From the NCBI RefSeq assembly GCF_029962835.1, contig NC_080577.1, positions 5,952,001 through 6,016,000 of the forward strand: 64,000 nt of DNA, given 5' to 3'. The number at the start of each line of letters is the position of its first letter. The first letter of the stretch is position 1. The notes beneath the pieces were generated by a model. The model was not told the origin of the DNA and did no database searches. It was given only the letters and a program-made list of their open reading frames with translations. The stretch is from Magnolia sinica. Lineage: Eukaryota > Streptophyta > Magnoliopsida > Magnoliales > Magnoliaceae. Position numbers and translations under genes: made by a program. Shown in pieces: positions 1 through 11,773 of the stretch.

Positions 1-3000
1 TTCTTCCAGGTGAGTTGAAACATATCACTCATATTTTAGAAAGGTGGGAACATATCACATGTAACTTTGCTGATTTGATAAAATAGTTATACAAAAATTC
101 AATCGGGCACCACAAAAAGATATAGGCCTCACCTATCATATAACTAACCTAAACAGAACCATAATCCATTTCAAAAAAAAAAAAAAAAACAGAGCCACAC
201 ATCTGGACAACCAACACAACTTGACAAACAGACTAGCCTTTGACATCAACACGACCATTACTAGACAAAGCATAATCGAAGCACCACCACCACCTGCGAC
301 CCATAGATCACAAAGCCACCACAGACCAGCTCAATTAGGACAGCACACAGCCCCTCATTCAAGATGATCTTGAGTCGACGGAACGATCATGGCGAGCTAC
401 AGATATCTTGCTAGGCAGAAGGGGCATCAATTGATTTTGAAGATCTTGAGCATAAGCCTACTGCGATGATGCTGAAACGTCCACTACATGTGTAGCCCGC
501 CTCTGAGACAACAACCAACCGCAACAAACAATCTGCCAGTAAAATACAGTCAACTACCCAAACCGCCAGCATAGACCAGCCCTTAACTCGCTATTTCACA
601 ACAAGCCCTTACAACCGAGCACAGGTCTCTGTTAACAACAGAACCAATCCATCAACAAACACCGCCATCCAACACAAAGAGGCTGAAAGAAGATACACTT
701 AGCTGGAACATCAGCCTCATCATGGACTCAATATTCAGAAGGCTGACATTAACAACACTACTCACCAAATACAACAGAACAGCCTCTGTTCTTTTATGTT
801 ATTTAGAGGCAAGGATTCAGTGACTAGGTGACGCAGGGAGGGACGTGGTAAGGTTGATCACCGTCTTCCTTAGGGAATAACTACTCCGAATCCATGGAGT
901 TCTCTAGACTCCTTACAGAGCTTCCTCAAATTTATGAGGGAGAAAATTAGAAATAATTTCTAATAAATTCGAAATAAATTAATTGATGAATAAAAATGAA
1001 ATTACAATCCTTTAAATAAAGAACTCAAACCTAGGATGAAGTTTTAAACTCACAAACTCCAACTCAAACTCCCTACGGCCACCATTCCTACTAGACTTCA
1101 TGGTTTTCGGCCAAAAATAGTTAAAGTGTCCAATTTTGGCCTAACCACATTATTCTCTTAACTTTTCTAAGCACTTTTTAAGTTGGGCATGACTCCTACA
1201 ACTCAAAGGACCAAAAGTTATATGCCAGCTAAAACTTACTATTTATAGTAAAAATGAAAATAAAATGGACTTTTGACCATCGATCTAATGGAATCTAGCG
1301 AATTCAGTGGTTGGCTAAAGTAGCTTCTCTTACCCCAAAATCATATATGATATGTTCAAAAACTCATTTCGGTTTGCGAGATACGACTGTTTTAAGGTTC
1401 TGATGGTCTTGATCATGTCTGCATCCGATCGGGCCTTCTCTGGTCCATCTTTGCCATGAAAGTGTCCGCTACCCGCTCTACATCACTAGGTGAGTAGCCA
1501 AACACATTGTCACAAGCTTTTTCTCATGCTCTAGTTCTCTAGTCAGTGAGATAATTTGTGTCCATATATAGTTCTAAAACTTAGTGACTCGACTCGAAAC
1601 TCAGCCAAGTCAACTCGACTCAGCGGGATTTCAAGCCGAGTCATCAAGAAACTTGGTCGTGAGACGGACTTGGCTCCGACTAGGAAAACTCAATTGACTC
1701 AGCAGTGACTCAACCCAAGTCACCCAATTTGCAAAAAGGGCCAATGGGATTCGTCGAACTCGAAACTTGTAACAAGAGAAGCAAAAGCCTTAACCAGTGC
1801 ACCACAAACTAAGCAGTTAATTTAGTATTTTATATTACTTATACCAGTGTAAAAAAGTTGAAAAAATATAGAAACTGAATTATTTTAAATATTATAATTA
1901 TTAATCTCGAGTCGATCCCAATCGAACAACATTGGAACAAGTTGAGTTTTTGGCTTTTTAAAGTGTGATGTGATCTAAAAGTTGCCAATTGTTTGTTGTC
2001 TTAGTCCATCATTGTTCATGATAGCAATGTTGCATCTCTATTACTATTGATTTTGTTACTAACAAAATCTGGACTATCCTCTGCTTGGATCTTGTAACTC
2101 TGAGCAGATCCAATGAGGGTGATCAAAAATTCTCTACACATCATCGCGTCCGTTGCTCTCTGGATCTGCATCCACGAGCAATAAGCCTCTACGTGCTCGG
2201 ACGGGTCGCCAGACCCAGAGTACTGGATGACGGGAGGTATCCGGAACCTCTATGGCATCACCTCGCTCATGATTGCAGAGGTGAAGGGAGGTTCAGTCTC
2301 TTCCATCATTGCTTGAACGGCAACGGCAATAGACGAAGGCTGCTGATTCTACTGTAGTATCAGAACCGAATTATTAAGTTCTACAAACCGTGCCTCCCAC
2401 AGATCTTTGTTTTCAGCCACTATCTCTAATGGAGCTTCTACCTCAGGAGTCCTCCCTCCCTTCTCCTCTCTAGCTTATGACAGAGATCCGATGGTGCCAA
2501 AGCCGAGGAACCGAAGCATTCATCGATGCCCGGGTCATTGTGTTACAAGCCGAAACTTGATTTTGGGTCGAGGGAGGATTTTGTACTGAAGCTGGAACCC
2601 GAGTGGACTGATATTGTGACCCTTCGGGTCTCATACTCAGCGGCGCAGACTGGACTTCCACCGCCGGTCCGACTGTTTCTTGAACGGGATGCGACTGTTG
2701 CTCCTGTCGTTATTTCATTTGATTAATTTTGCGTGTAGGGCTTGTATCTCGCTTTGCATAACTCAATACTTACTTGCTCGATTGCAAGAGTGCTGGGAAG
2801 GTCCTGGAGCTGACTCGGCGTGAAGTAATGAGGAAGACCGAGTTTGATCATTTGGCTCCGGCTTCATAGCTGCGGATTTCTTCTTTCCTCTTGCCATTGT
2901 AACGGAATATAGGAAACTGACTTTTTATATCAGTTTTCCACAGACGGCGCCAGAAATGTTGTTGACAAAATCTGAACTACCCTCCGCTCGGATCTTCTAA

Positions 3001-5386
3001 CTTCGAGCCGCGTATGAACCCTGAACGTATACAACACTGGTGAACAAAGGAGACCCTGGCTTGTATGGGGACCCTCCGATGCCTAAGTTAGGTTAAGAGA
3101 ATCTGGGTCTAAGTTAAAGTGTAGAGGGAGAGTGCGAGATATTGCATACCTGTTTCCTTCCCATAAGATACTATTTATACCCCCTCGCCTAAGGTGGGCA
3201 TGTCCGCATAACTCGGCGCATCTTAGGGCATGATGGGCATGTCTGCCTAACTAGGCACATCTTAGGGCATTTGTCTTATCTTGCGGGTGATTCGGCTACC
3301 TAGTTGTCGTATGGTCGTGCAGACGTGGGTGGTTGAGTAACCGTCGTCAATCGTGCGGTAGTGGGACACCTCATGGCCTTCCTCATTAGTAGATCACTCC
3401 GAGCTGACTGCCTCGGCCTCGGATCATTCCAGAATCCCACTCATCCTAAGTCGACATCCCTGGCCCTAGATCACTCCGCCTAGGACCTTGGAGCGGAAGC
3501 GTAACCGATGTCAAATTGGAAGTCCTTCGCTCAACTATCCTAGTAACTCTGAGTTTAGTCTTAAGCCTCAAGTCGGCTCTGAATAGCCTTGGAGCTCGGA
3601 GTTGAAACGTCTCCAATCTTCCCCTAACAGATTTCATCACTAGATCCATTAGATTTTCTCCTCATTGCCTTTCTTCTTTTAGGCATGATCATATTTTAGT
3701 CTTCTAGTTGCTTTCATGAATGGTAGTTTCTCATTCCGTATAGTGTGGAAGTAGGTGCCTCCAATGCCCTTTTGACTGGTTCATGTAGGCAATACTTGGA
3801 TCTGTGGTTCTAAAAGTCACTGAGCCGACTTGAAACTCTGCCGAGTCCTTTGGAAACTCAGGCCTGTGACTAACACAGCCTAGACTTGGGAAGACTTTTT
3901 GAGTGTACTGGGACCTCTAAAAGAGGTAACAACACCCTCTACCACAACGTTACATAGCAGATTGTTGTTAGATCTCTTCTTTTATAAGAAAAGGTCTCGA
4001 GTCCAACCGGTTGGAATGTAATTTATGGTCCATGCATGCAGTGGATATCTCCTAATCTATGAAGTTTATATAAAATCCAGACCTTCCAATAAGTTGGTTC
4101 TACCAGGATTACCTAATATACTGATAAGGAGAGGCATATGATAGAAAATAATATCGAGCCTCTGGTAAATATCAAAACACAATTGTGGACCACTCAATGA
4201 GTGGATGTGGCTAACCTATTGAATGGTTTGGATATTGCTCACACCTTGAAGTTAACCTGCCGGATGGATCGTAACTTGCGGTCTAATCTGTTGGATTTGA
4301 GACCCTATTTAACAATACTTATTAAACTATCTTAAGTGGGGAAATGGTACTATTGAGGTCGACCCCTGGGAGCTTCCCATGAGGTCGATCTCTGTGGCCC
4401 CAGTGTGATGTGTGATGGACATCCACACTGTGCATTTGGTAGGTCCCTTCTTAGTCATAGGATGTGCCAAAAATTAACCAATTTGAAACTCAGGTGAGCC
4501 ATTTCATCTAAAATTACGAGAAATCATTCCTGAAACATTTAAAAGTACTTGATGGGGCCCACCTGAGTTTTGGAATGGCCTAAAATTTGGTGTAGCTAGC
4601 CCCTCATCCAAGTGGAATACACACAATGGATGGGCTGGATGTTTAATCCGCATCTCACTGGGTCATATATAAAGCCAGGAAGGTCTCAATGGGTGGGTAG
4701 CCACTCTCAACTGTTGTCTGTGGTGTGGCCACATAAGTCATGAACTGGCCTGATTTTTTAGCCCATAGCCTATTATGGAGGGATGCATCTGATTGGTTGG
4801 ATGGATGTCCCTCACACATCAGAGTGAGCCCCATAGAGCTCGACCTTAGCTTCCCATGAGATCAACCTCATAGTAACTTTTATGTAAAGATTGAATTTGA
4901 TATGTTTGAATTAATTTAGTATTTATAGAATATAATAACAAAATCAAATCCTTGGTATATGGAATTGACAAGAGCAAAAGAGAAAAAAAAACAAATAATA
5001 CAGTTTTTAAAATAGAGTTAGAAATAAGGTAAGGTAAACGTGGTTAATGTTTATATTCAATATTTTCACTCTTAAGTATCTTATAAGTAGAACTATCATA
5101 ATTTATAATTATAAAACATCGAGTCCAGTTTTTGGGTTTTAAACTTAGGATGTGAGGATTCCAACGCCCGCAATGACTAAGGCTACAACAATCAAGATGC
5201 AATGACCAGATTGTAACAATGTTTCCAACTAGTAATGGAGGACTGATCAAGAATTTTGTATTACTTGCAGGAAGCTCAGTGGGATTTAAGAATTGGCTCC
5301 GCATCACTTTCGCCACTGAGCCATCATCTCTTGAAGAAGGTCTTCGGAGACTGAAATCCTTCTGCCAGAGGCTTGCAAAGAAATAA
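1..5386 (+). CDS. TAT: Tyrosine aminotransferase, copy 1 (3' end only)
   Basis: This is the end of a plant tyrosine aminotransferase, a cytosolic PLP enzyme that converts tyrosine and 2-oxoglutarate to 4-hydroxyphenylpyruvate and glutamate. Bases 1-9 are the tail of the penultimate exon (codons ending CTT CCA G, then a GTGAG donor). The last exon is 5271-5386, after a TTACTTGCAG acceptor, and ends in TAA. It encodes the family C-terminus with the motifs [10 protein letters not shown] and EPSSLEEGL. The exon has the same length (116 nt) and phase as the last exon of the copy at 46714-46829. The intron between (10-5270, 5.3 kb) is 3.7 kb longer than its counterpart at 45104-46713. The excess is a solo LTR, a short LTR element and a MITE. 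The rest of the gene lies left of the window, so whether it is functional cannot be judged. Confidence 0.88.
829..1485 (-). repeat. Solo LTR of a Ty3/Gypsy family, inverted
   Basis: Read on the minus strand, this 657-bp segment matches the LTRs at 34474-35190 and 40824-41546 along most of its length, including the Met-rich block near its start and the R/U5-like end. It begins and ends with the TG...CA type termini seen in those LTRs. It is flanked by a perfect 5-bp duplication, CTAGG, at 824-828 and 1486-1490. No internal domain is present, so it is a fossil left by LTR-LTR recombination. It lies in the last intron of TAT copy 1. Confidence 0.88.
1577..1760. repeat. GACTC-rich degenerate repeat
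   Basis: The motif GACTC and its complement GAGTC recur many times in this stretch, for example GTGACTCGACTCGAAACTC. A shorter echo lies at about 3808-3890. No terminal repeats or target duplication could be assigned. It is probably a decayed dispersed repeat within the intron. Confidence 0.4.
2054..3629 (-). mobile_element. Short LTR retrotransposon fossil with TGGCGCC primer site
   Basis: On the minus strand this element has a full LTR (plus coordinates about 2957-3629), a primer-binding site TGGCGCCGTCTGTGG at 2938-2952, about 0.85 kb of internal DNA and a short remnant of the other LTR (about 2054-2105). The outer ends are flanked by a perfect 5-bp duplication, GATTT, at 2049-2053 and 3630-3634. 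I associate this primer site with plant Tat/Athila-type Gypsy elements, but no pol domain is present to confirm the lineage. It is clearly incomplete, lies in the last intron of TAT copy 1, and is absent from the matching intron of copy 2. Confidence 0.75.
4346..4877. mobile_element. Palindromic MITE (GTGGGCCC type)
   Basis: The two ends are inverted repeats: GGTACTATTGAGGTCGA at the left, and TCAACCTCATAGTAAC at the right. The interior is itself a loose palindrome, with a block about a dominant CCCCA-GTGTGATG motif on one side and its complement (CACATCAGAGTGAGCCCC) on the other. It has no coding potential. No clear target duplication is visible. The matching intron of TAT copy 2 lacks it. 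Confidence 0.6.
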
Positions 5387-6463
5387 TAAGCAAAAAAAAA
5401 AAAAAAAAAAAAAAGGTGGGGATGGCAATGACTCGAAGTCTTTCTTGCATTAGTGTTGTTGCATATTTGTAGAATGCTGTTAGGCTGTTGAGGGATAATG
5501 TGTTATCTGTTTCTGTGTTTATGAGATGATACAATAGTTGTTTGTGGGGCCCACCATGGTGTATGGATGACATCTAATCCATCCAATAGGATTGGTGGAT
5601 TATAGAAGACTAATCCTAATGAGCTGGGTTTAAAATCAAGTGAAAATGGCTAACCTAGTAATCTAATTAAGCTTAAAATGTCTTTTTCGGAATTACCAAA
5701 GCCCAACAAGTGTTTAGGATTGATTAAGTGCGATCTGCTGATCCAATGGTTTGGATTGTCCAACCTGTTTTGTTACGGAACTGTGTACCATCCACGGTGG
5801 TGACCCACCAGATGAACTATCCAAAACTTGCGTTTGTCTTGGCCTCGCATGTTGGATGGACAAGTGGCGCCCATGATCTGGCGATCCGGACTTCTAACTG
5901 TCAGGGAATTCCCCTAAAATCCATGAACGGTCACACGTGCCAATACATCACATGAGCGGGACATCCCAGACTTGCATAGGTGAGCCCTTTTGTGTAGATC
6001 AGGTGGCATTCACTTATCAGATAGGTGACAAGTGTACGATGAATATGAACCTTAACAATTTCTTATAATGTGCATTATTGCTTTAGTACATGTGGGGCCC
6101 AGTTGATGAGCTAAATGGCCTGATTTTTAAGCCAGGTCTTCTAAACCATGGAGCCCACCTGACACAAGTGAAAAGGCCCATAAAGTTTCTGGTGAATGAA
6201 AACAGTAAGCACAGGGTGAAAGGTCCATAAAGTTACATATGAATGAAAACAGAAAGACAACAAAAATGGACGGATAAAATTTCAACAGGACACGAGTCTA
6301 AAAGTGTAAGCAGAACCAAAACTCCAGTGGGCCACACCACACAAAACAGCGGGGATTGAACGCCCACCATTGGAAACTTTGTTTGGGCCACAGAGTTTTT
6401 ATATCAAGATGATATTTGTGCCTACGGTTTATCCGAGTGCTAATAATCCTATGAATGGTTTGG
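5387..6463 (+). other. Downstream flank of TAT copy 1, duplicated at 46830-48000
   Basis: The stretch starts with the 3' UTR (AATAAG followed by a long A run near 5394-5415) and can be aligned in pieces with 46830-48000. Shared blocks include GGGATAATGTGTTATCTGTTT near 5490 and 47030, and a block at 5960-6180 matching 47700-47910. It contains MITE-like segments with GTGGGGCCCACC. No gene is seen. From about 6290 it is one half of a palindromic MITE, which the Copia element at 6469 interrupts. Confidence 0.65.
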
Positions 6464-6468
6464 ATAGC

Positions 6469-6892
6469 TATTGGACATAGGCCAGTGGGGCTCACTAGTG
6501 AGCAATCACTAATGGGTGCGTCCCATGAGTTTAGGCCTGATATAGTTTTCAAATTCAAGTTTAAATAAGATGAAAAGATAGGGATAAAACCAGATAACTT
6601 CTGGTCTCATCCAAACTCTCATCCCAGTGATTAATGAATAACAAGAGTAAAAGAATAGGAAAAGTAGTATATTGAAATTTGTCCATTTACTTTATCCTTG
6701 CGATGATCTAAACCATAAATCATAATCCGAGGCCATCTATACCATAGAATCAGAGGAGTGATTAGACTCATCTGCTCCAGTAATGAATAGGCGGGCCGTT
6801 AAATCTAGACTGTTCATCTTCAACTTTGTAGAGGTTCTATATCGTGTAGATCGTCAAATCTTGAAGGCTCACACTTCCCCACTTTTTTTTCA
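6469..6892 (+). repeat. Copia 5' LTR
   Basis: This 424-bp LTR aligns with the split 3' LTR (18034-18267 plus 28042-28274) and, inverted, with 13932-14407. It ends TTTTTCA just before the primer site, and ATAGC precedes it as the target duplication. Confidence 0.85.
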
Positions 6893-6893
6893 G

Positions 6894-6905
6894 TGGTATC
6901 AGAGC
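6894..6905 (+). other. Copia primer-binding site (tRNA-Met type)
   Basis: TGGTATCAGAGC lies one base after the 5' LTR. It is the standard plant primer site complementary to the 3' end of initiator tRNA-Met. Confidence 0.85.
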
Positions 6906-7185
6906 AAATCAACGGTGGATCTCTGATTTATTATTTTCATCACGAAACGTAAGTGGCCCTCCTTTTTTTTCTAACGTCAGAATTCCTTTCAAATAATCTG
7001 CTTTGGACAAGATTCTTGCTCATGGCTTTTGTATGGTGTCAGATCAGATCAGTGTGCGCACTGTGACTCTCAACGTACATATATGCACCGAATTTGGGCC
7101 ATGCATACACAGATGCATGTGCACGTGTAAAATTTGGACTCTTGGATGTGCATGCTGTGGGCAATGCCCACTATCACTGGCACGG

Positions 7186-7690
7186 ATTGGATACTGACAA
7201 GGTCAGTAGCGAAATCGCTATAGAAGTGACATCACCAAGCTCCATGGACCCCACCATGATGCATGTACTGTATCCATACCGTCCAACCATTTGGAGAGAT
7301 AATTGTATGGCATTCCAAAAAGAATGAGATAGATCTAAAGTTCAATTGGACCCCACCTTAGAAAACAGTGGGGATAGTGACATCCACCGTTCAAAACTTC
7401 TTAGGGGCCACAATAGTTTCCGATCAAGCTGATATTTTTTTTTCTCACTTCATCTATCTCTATGTTAACTCATGAATAGGTTGGATCTCAAAAATACATC
7501 ACGGTCGGCCTTATAAATGTTTCAACAGTGGGTGGACTGCTCCCACAGTTTTCTACGGTGGGTCCACTTGAACTTTAGATCTATCTCATTCATTCTTTTT
7601 GTAATGCCATAAAACGATCTCTAAAAATGGTTGGACCGTATGGATACAACACATGCATCATGGTGGGGTCCACAGAGCTTGTCAGTATCT
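7186..7690. mobile_element. Palindromic MITE (GTGGGCCC type)
   Basis: Terminal inverted repeats GATACTGACAAG (near 7189) and CTTGTCAGTATC (near 7678) enclose a palindromic interior. GGACCCCACCATGATGCATG near 7247 is mirrored by CATGCATCATGGTGGGGTCC near 7651. No coding potential and no clear target duplication are visible. Confidence 0.7.
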
Positions 7691-8095
7691 AAATACGATG
7701 ATGAACGGTCAATTAGCATCATTATTTTGAAAATGATCTGGATTCCATACATGCAGGCCATGTGTACGGTGAATTAGCATCATTATTTTGAAAATGGTTA
7801 CTGTCTAGGGAATGAAGCCCACCGTCAAAATATTTTAATCTATTACTCTGGATTGTCATCAGGGGAGTTATTCGATGCCATGGCCTTCCCACGTGCCAAC
7901 ACACTAGCCATTTTCGAATATTCGGTTGGATCTTTCCAATTTCCTTCTGAGTGTGCTGCAGTTTGAGCCGCTCATGAAATTTAAGACCACCTCAGTGGCA
8001 CTTAAACGCACTTGCAATCTTCAATATACATACATGCATTCTGCGTATCTGCATTGTACACGTGGTAAACATGCATTGGACTCACCGGCTACATC

Positions 8096-8326
8096 GTGCC
8101 CCATGATCTCATTGACTTTGCCAACATTCCCGAGGGTTTGTGTTGGAGTCATATTCCTAGATTAGAGTTGGACGGCTCAGAAATTGATAGATTCGCTGAG
8201 CCCAAGAGTGTCGGTGGAAGTTCTCTTGAGCGCGAGAAAGTTCGTGCGCTGTTACAGCGTGCAGAAGCTTTTGCCTCCGGTTCGATTGTGAAGGTCAAGG
8301 TGGGGTCCACCGTGATGATTTGTTGA
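8096..8326 (+). pseudogene. Coding-like fragment of unknown origin
   Basis: The frame reads through 76 residues of balanced composition, including LDGSEIDRFAEPKSVGGSS and LEREKVRALLQRAEAFASGS. This looks far more like real protein than the surrounding repeats do. The stretch ends near GTCAAGGTGGGG, which resembles an exon end with a GT donor. I do not recognise the family. It may be an exon fragment of a host gene carried in by a transposable element. There is no start context, promoter or neighbouring exon that I can identify. Confidence 0.35.
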
Positions 8327-9394
8327 TAACTCCACTCCCTTCATCAGTTTTGTAGGATAATATTAGGCCATGGCCCTGAATTTTAGGTGGGTCTATGGTT
8401 TGGACAACCCACATATGGAGCAGAGAGATGGGATAAAACCCATTAACGCCGCAACCTATCCTCGAATGTCCGTGGAAGGATACTATTCAATTTGGGTTGG
8501 ATAGGTGGGGTCTATTTATGATGCCTTCTCAGGGATCCACTCGGTTCATTAGTTTCTCTGTATCATGTCATGAAATGGGGTTAAAAATGAGGCAGATCCA
8601 CTAATCAGGTGGACCACTACAAACAAAAGATCTCAAGCCACCCTTCATCACATCTACCATGTGTATAATAATAATAAAATATTCAGGCTACTATACTTAA
8701 TGAGCCACACACGTATGGTGAATTTGGACAGTTAATTTATTTGGCCTTCTTGTATGTGTCTCGAGGGTATGCTGAGAGTGTAGACTAGCTGATGAACGGC
8801 TTGGATCTCTGATATATGCGCCATCCAAGTGTTGGGAGTTGGGCTTGCATGGTGGCTCTGACGTGGGCCCAATTCCATCTAAACCCACATCAGATTTGGG
8901 GTTGTAAGTCCTTTTAAGCAATATTGGGACAGTTTGTATGCCACTATTGTACTAATGGGTCTATGTTTTGATGATCCAAATCGTTAATATCGCTGGACCC
9001 ACTTTCGGATTGCCTATGGGCAGATAATCTTCCGCGTAAAACAAATTCCAGACTCTTTGATAAGCCAAATTAAATTATTAGGTCTGAAGTTTGGCCTTAG
9101 GTGATAAAACTGAGGGGCTCACCTGATATACGAAGTGGATGTCACAATCACACTTAGTGAGCCCACCGTGAGGTGTATTACATCCAGTCCATCCATTTAT
9201 TACCAAATCTCATGATAAGCCTTCAGCCCAAAAACATATTCAAGATATATTTGTATCATGAAAGTTATCATTTAAGGTGAGCCATACATTCTTTTTGTTA
9301 GATAAGCAAAATGTATATTTCATGTGTTTTTTTATTATTACATGTACATATACATGCGTGTGAATGTGGTTTCTTTTATATCATTATATTCATT

Positions 9395-9540
9395 GTTGAT
9401 CAAGAAATCATTAGTGATCGAAACGATCATCAACCATGATGATCAATGTTGATGATAGGATCCATCATCAACAATGATCATTAACGGTAATGATCGAATC
9501 CATCACTAATGGTCATGATCACTGGTGATGAGAGAACTCT
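9395..9540. repeat. GATCAT / ATGATC iterated cluster
   Basis: Short direct and inverted copies of TGATCATCA-like words fill about 145 bp (for example CATGATGATCAATGTTGATG and CATCATCAACAATGATCATT). The word occurs in both orientations, so the stretch could fold into many alternative hairpins. No terminal repeat was found. Confidence 0.55.
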
Positions 9541-9848
9541 CTTTATACCTAAGCACTTCATTTTTAAATCTGATGAAAATGTTTATATATGTGATAGAAT
9601 TAGGCTTAATGATTAGATTTAAGCCCATTTTTCATTAACAAATAGAAAACTTAGTGATAGAATGCTCCCTATATATAAAGGTTATGCATAACCTGAGTGA
9701 GAGTTAATTCTCCTCCACAAAATGATGCATGCAACCAAGTAATGGAAGGTTGTACATTATACAAATATATTCTTATAAAAGCATCAAATTCATCTTTAAA
9801 ATAAAAAAAAAAGAACTTGATTAATCTACACCGCCCATTCGGGTATGT

Positions 9849-9984
9849 GGACTTTCAAATCTCGTTAAGATGTGTTAACTACTTTTATACTTTGAAATTT
9901 TGAATAACACGTAGAAATGTTGATGATTAGTATCAATACCTTAGATCATGGCTAAGTAGTGATACTTGATGCAATGTAGAGATG
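9849..9984 (+). repeat. 136-bp direct repeat, left copy
   Basis: It is about 95 percent identical to 13669-13804. The right copy runs straight into the start of the Copia gag region. This left copy ends exactly where the block at 9985-13668 begins. It is probably the Copia 5' leader. Confidence 0.75.
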
Positions 9985-11209
9985 TCACGCCCCAAACTCG
10001 GAAACCGGGCTCACAAAATTTCCGATCGCCGAATCCGGCGCCGACAGCCTCCGTAGAACCCCATTCTCAGCTCATAGTGCCCATTTACCAGGTTCCAATC
10101 CTGGAATGCTACGAGGAGGATTTTCAACATCAGTTTGATTCGTAATAAGCATAACTAAAGGCATAACCCACAAACAACAACCAAAAACTCCATCACATTT
10201 CCACTATAATCAAAAACTTTACAAGTACAATGAGCATAAGGGAAATACAATGAGGATGAACAAAATTCCAAAATGATCTTGCCACGCGCCCAAGCCTCAT
10301 CGCTGACGCGATGCATAAGCTTAGCGAAAGCTTAGAGGGTGGTGAAAGTGTGTGTTTAAGGTGGTAACGTAGTTATGCAGTATCAGAGTAATGTGGAACA
10401 TACTGATGAAAGCCAAAAATACCATAGTCGTACTAAGGCCATGCGGTGCAAAGCATGAATGATGTCGGCCATACTAAGGCCATGCAATGCGAAATGCAAC
10501 TCAAGCATACAAATCCTTATCTAAGTCCACATATCAATACAGCTCAAAAATCTGGAATATCACCGGGGTCTAGTATACTCCAACCAGATTGGCCGCACCC
10601 TCTTCCAACCGACCATAACACAATGGAAAGCGCGACTGTCTAGTAATCGGCACTCGGCGCTCATGCACCCACTCGATCTAGACGTTGGAGCAACCTCATG
10701 GTACCATAAGGGTTTAGGGACTTTCACCCAGGGATATCTATAACACCCCATGTAGAAACGATTTGGTATCCAATCCCTTATGCCAACCACGATACGTGCA
10801 GGCACGATGTCGCTAGGGCGTACGGTAACCATATCACACAATGTGAATGCATGAATCATACTATCTAATCATGCATCAAACCTGTATCGTGCACTCATGT
10901 AGGGCAACACCCCCTGTCGGGAGCTCCTAAACAATCGCCCGAAGGCATATGCTATGATCAGTCATTTCTCATATCAAGCATACGTATGATGCATATGATC
11001 ATGAATCATGGAACTAAACATGTTATATGGGATGGACGATGTTCATAACGAAGATGGGCCTAGACAGCCTACACATCACACGTATGGGCCTTAGGAGAAG
11101 TCATAATGCGGACATTTAACCAACACTATACTTGCAATGGGGACGTCAAACCGCCATTGCTCCCAAGGTATAGCCCGTCGTAAACATCATTACATAAATC
11201 ATGTTGGGA

Positions 11210-11660
11210 TTGCACATTGCAATGGACCTTAGGTATATCCCATTGGGCCTTCAATACATCAAATGGGCCGTATCATATGGGCCTCATATTCATCAAATGG
11301 GCCACATCAATGGGCCGCACCAATGGGCCTTATGTACATTGCAATGGGCCATAACCCGTGGGCCTTAGAATGCATCAAATGGGCCTAATCTTATAGGCCT
11401 TATGTGTATCAAATGGGCCACACCAATTGGGCCCCATATATACATCAAATGGGCCTCAACCCATTGGCCCCATTACATCTTAATGGGCCTCGACCCATGA
11501 GCCCCTAATGCATCAAATGGGCCTCGACCCATGGGCCTTACATATAAATCAAAGTGGGCCTCAACCATGGGCCACAAGTAAGCTGAGATGGGCCTTAAAT
11601 ACATATCAAAGTGGGCCTCGACCACGGGCCACAAGTACTGAGATGGGCCTCCCATCACCA
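11210..11660 (+). repeat. Degenerate tandem array carrying about 20 TGGGCC motifs
   Basis: A unit of roughly 25-40 bp, approximating CATCAAATGGGCCTCGACC, is repeated with variable spacing. About 20 TGGGCC or close variants lie in 450 bp, nearly all on the same strand. TGGGCC is also the core of plant site II elements, but here the repeat is more likely satellite-like than regulatory. Confidence 0.7.
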
Positions 11661-11733
11661 GCAACTTATATATAATAAAATATATATAATATATATATAA
11701 CACATACAATATTATACAAAATATAATATTATG

Positions 11734-11734
11734 T

Positions 11735-11773
<39 letters not shown>
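11734..11773. repeat. (AC)n-(AT)n microsatellite
   Basis: A run of AC dinucleotides passes directly into AT dinucleotides. It lies just downstream of the TGGGCC array. Confidence 0.85.

Larger units (their letters stand above)
6906..9848. other. Unassigned block between Copia primer site and gag leader
   Basis: A Copia leader is normally short, so most of these 2.9 kb are probably inserted DNA. Recognisable parts are a palindromic MITE (7186-7690), a coding-like stretch (8096-8326), several GTGGGCCC-type segments (8340-9290) and a GATCAT-rich cluster (9395-9540). A 57-bp-spaced duplication of ATTAGCATCATTATTTTG occurs near 7713 and 7770. No complete gene is seen. Confidence 0.5.

Noticed and set aside
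11210-11660. CRISPR-like spaced repeats
   Set aside because: The repeat unit is degenerate, the spacing variable and the setting a plant genome. It is a minisatellite-like array.
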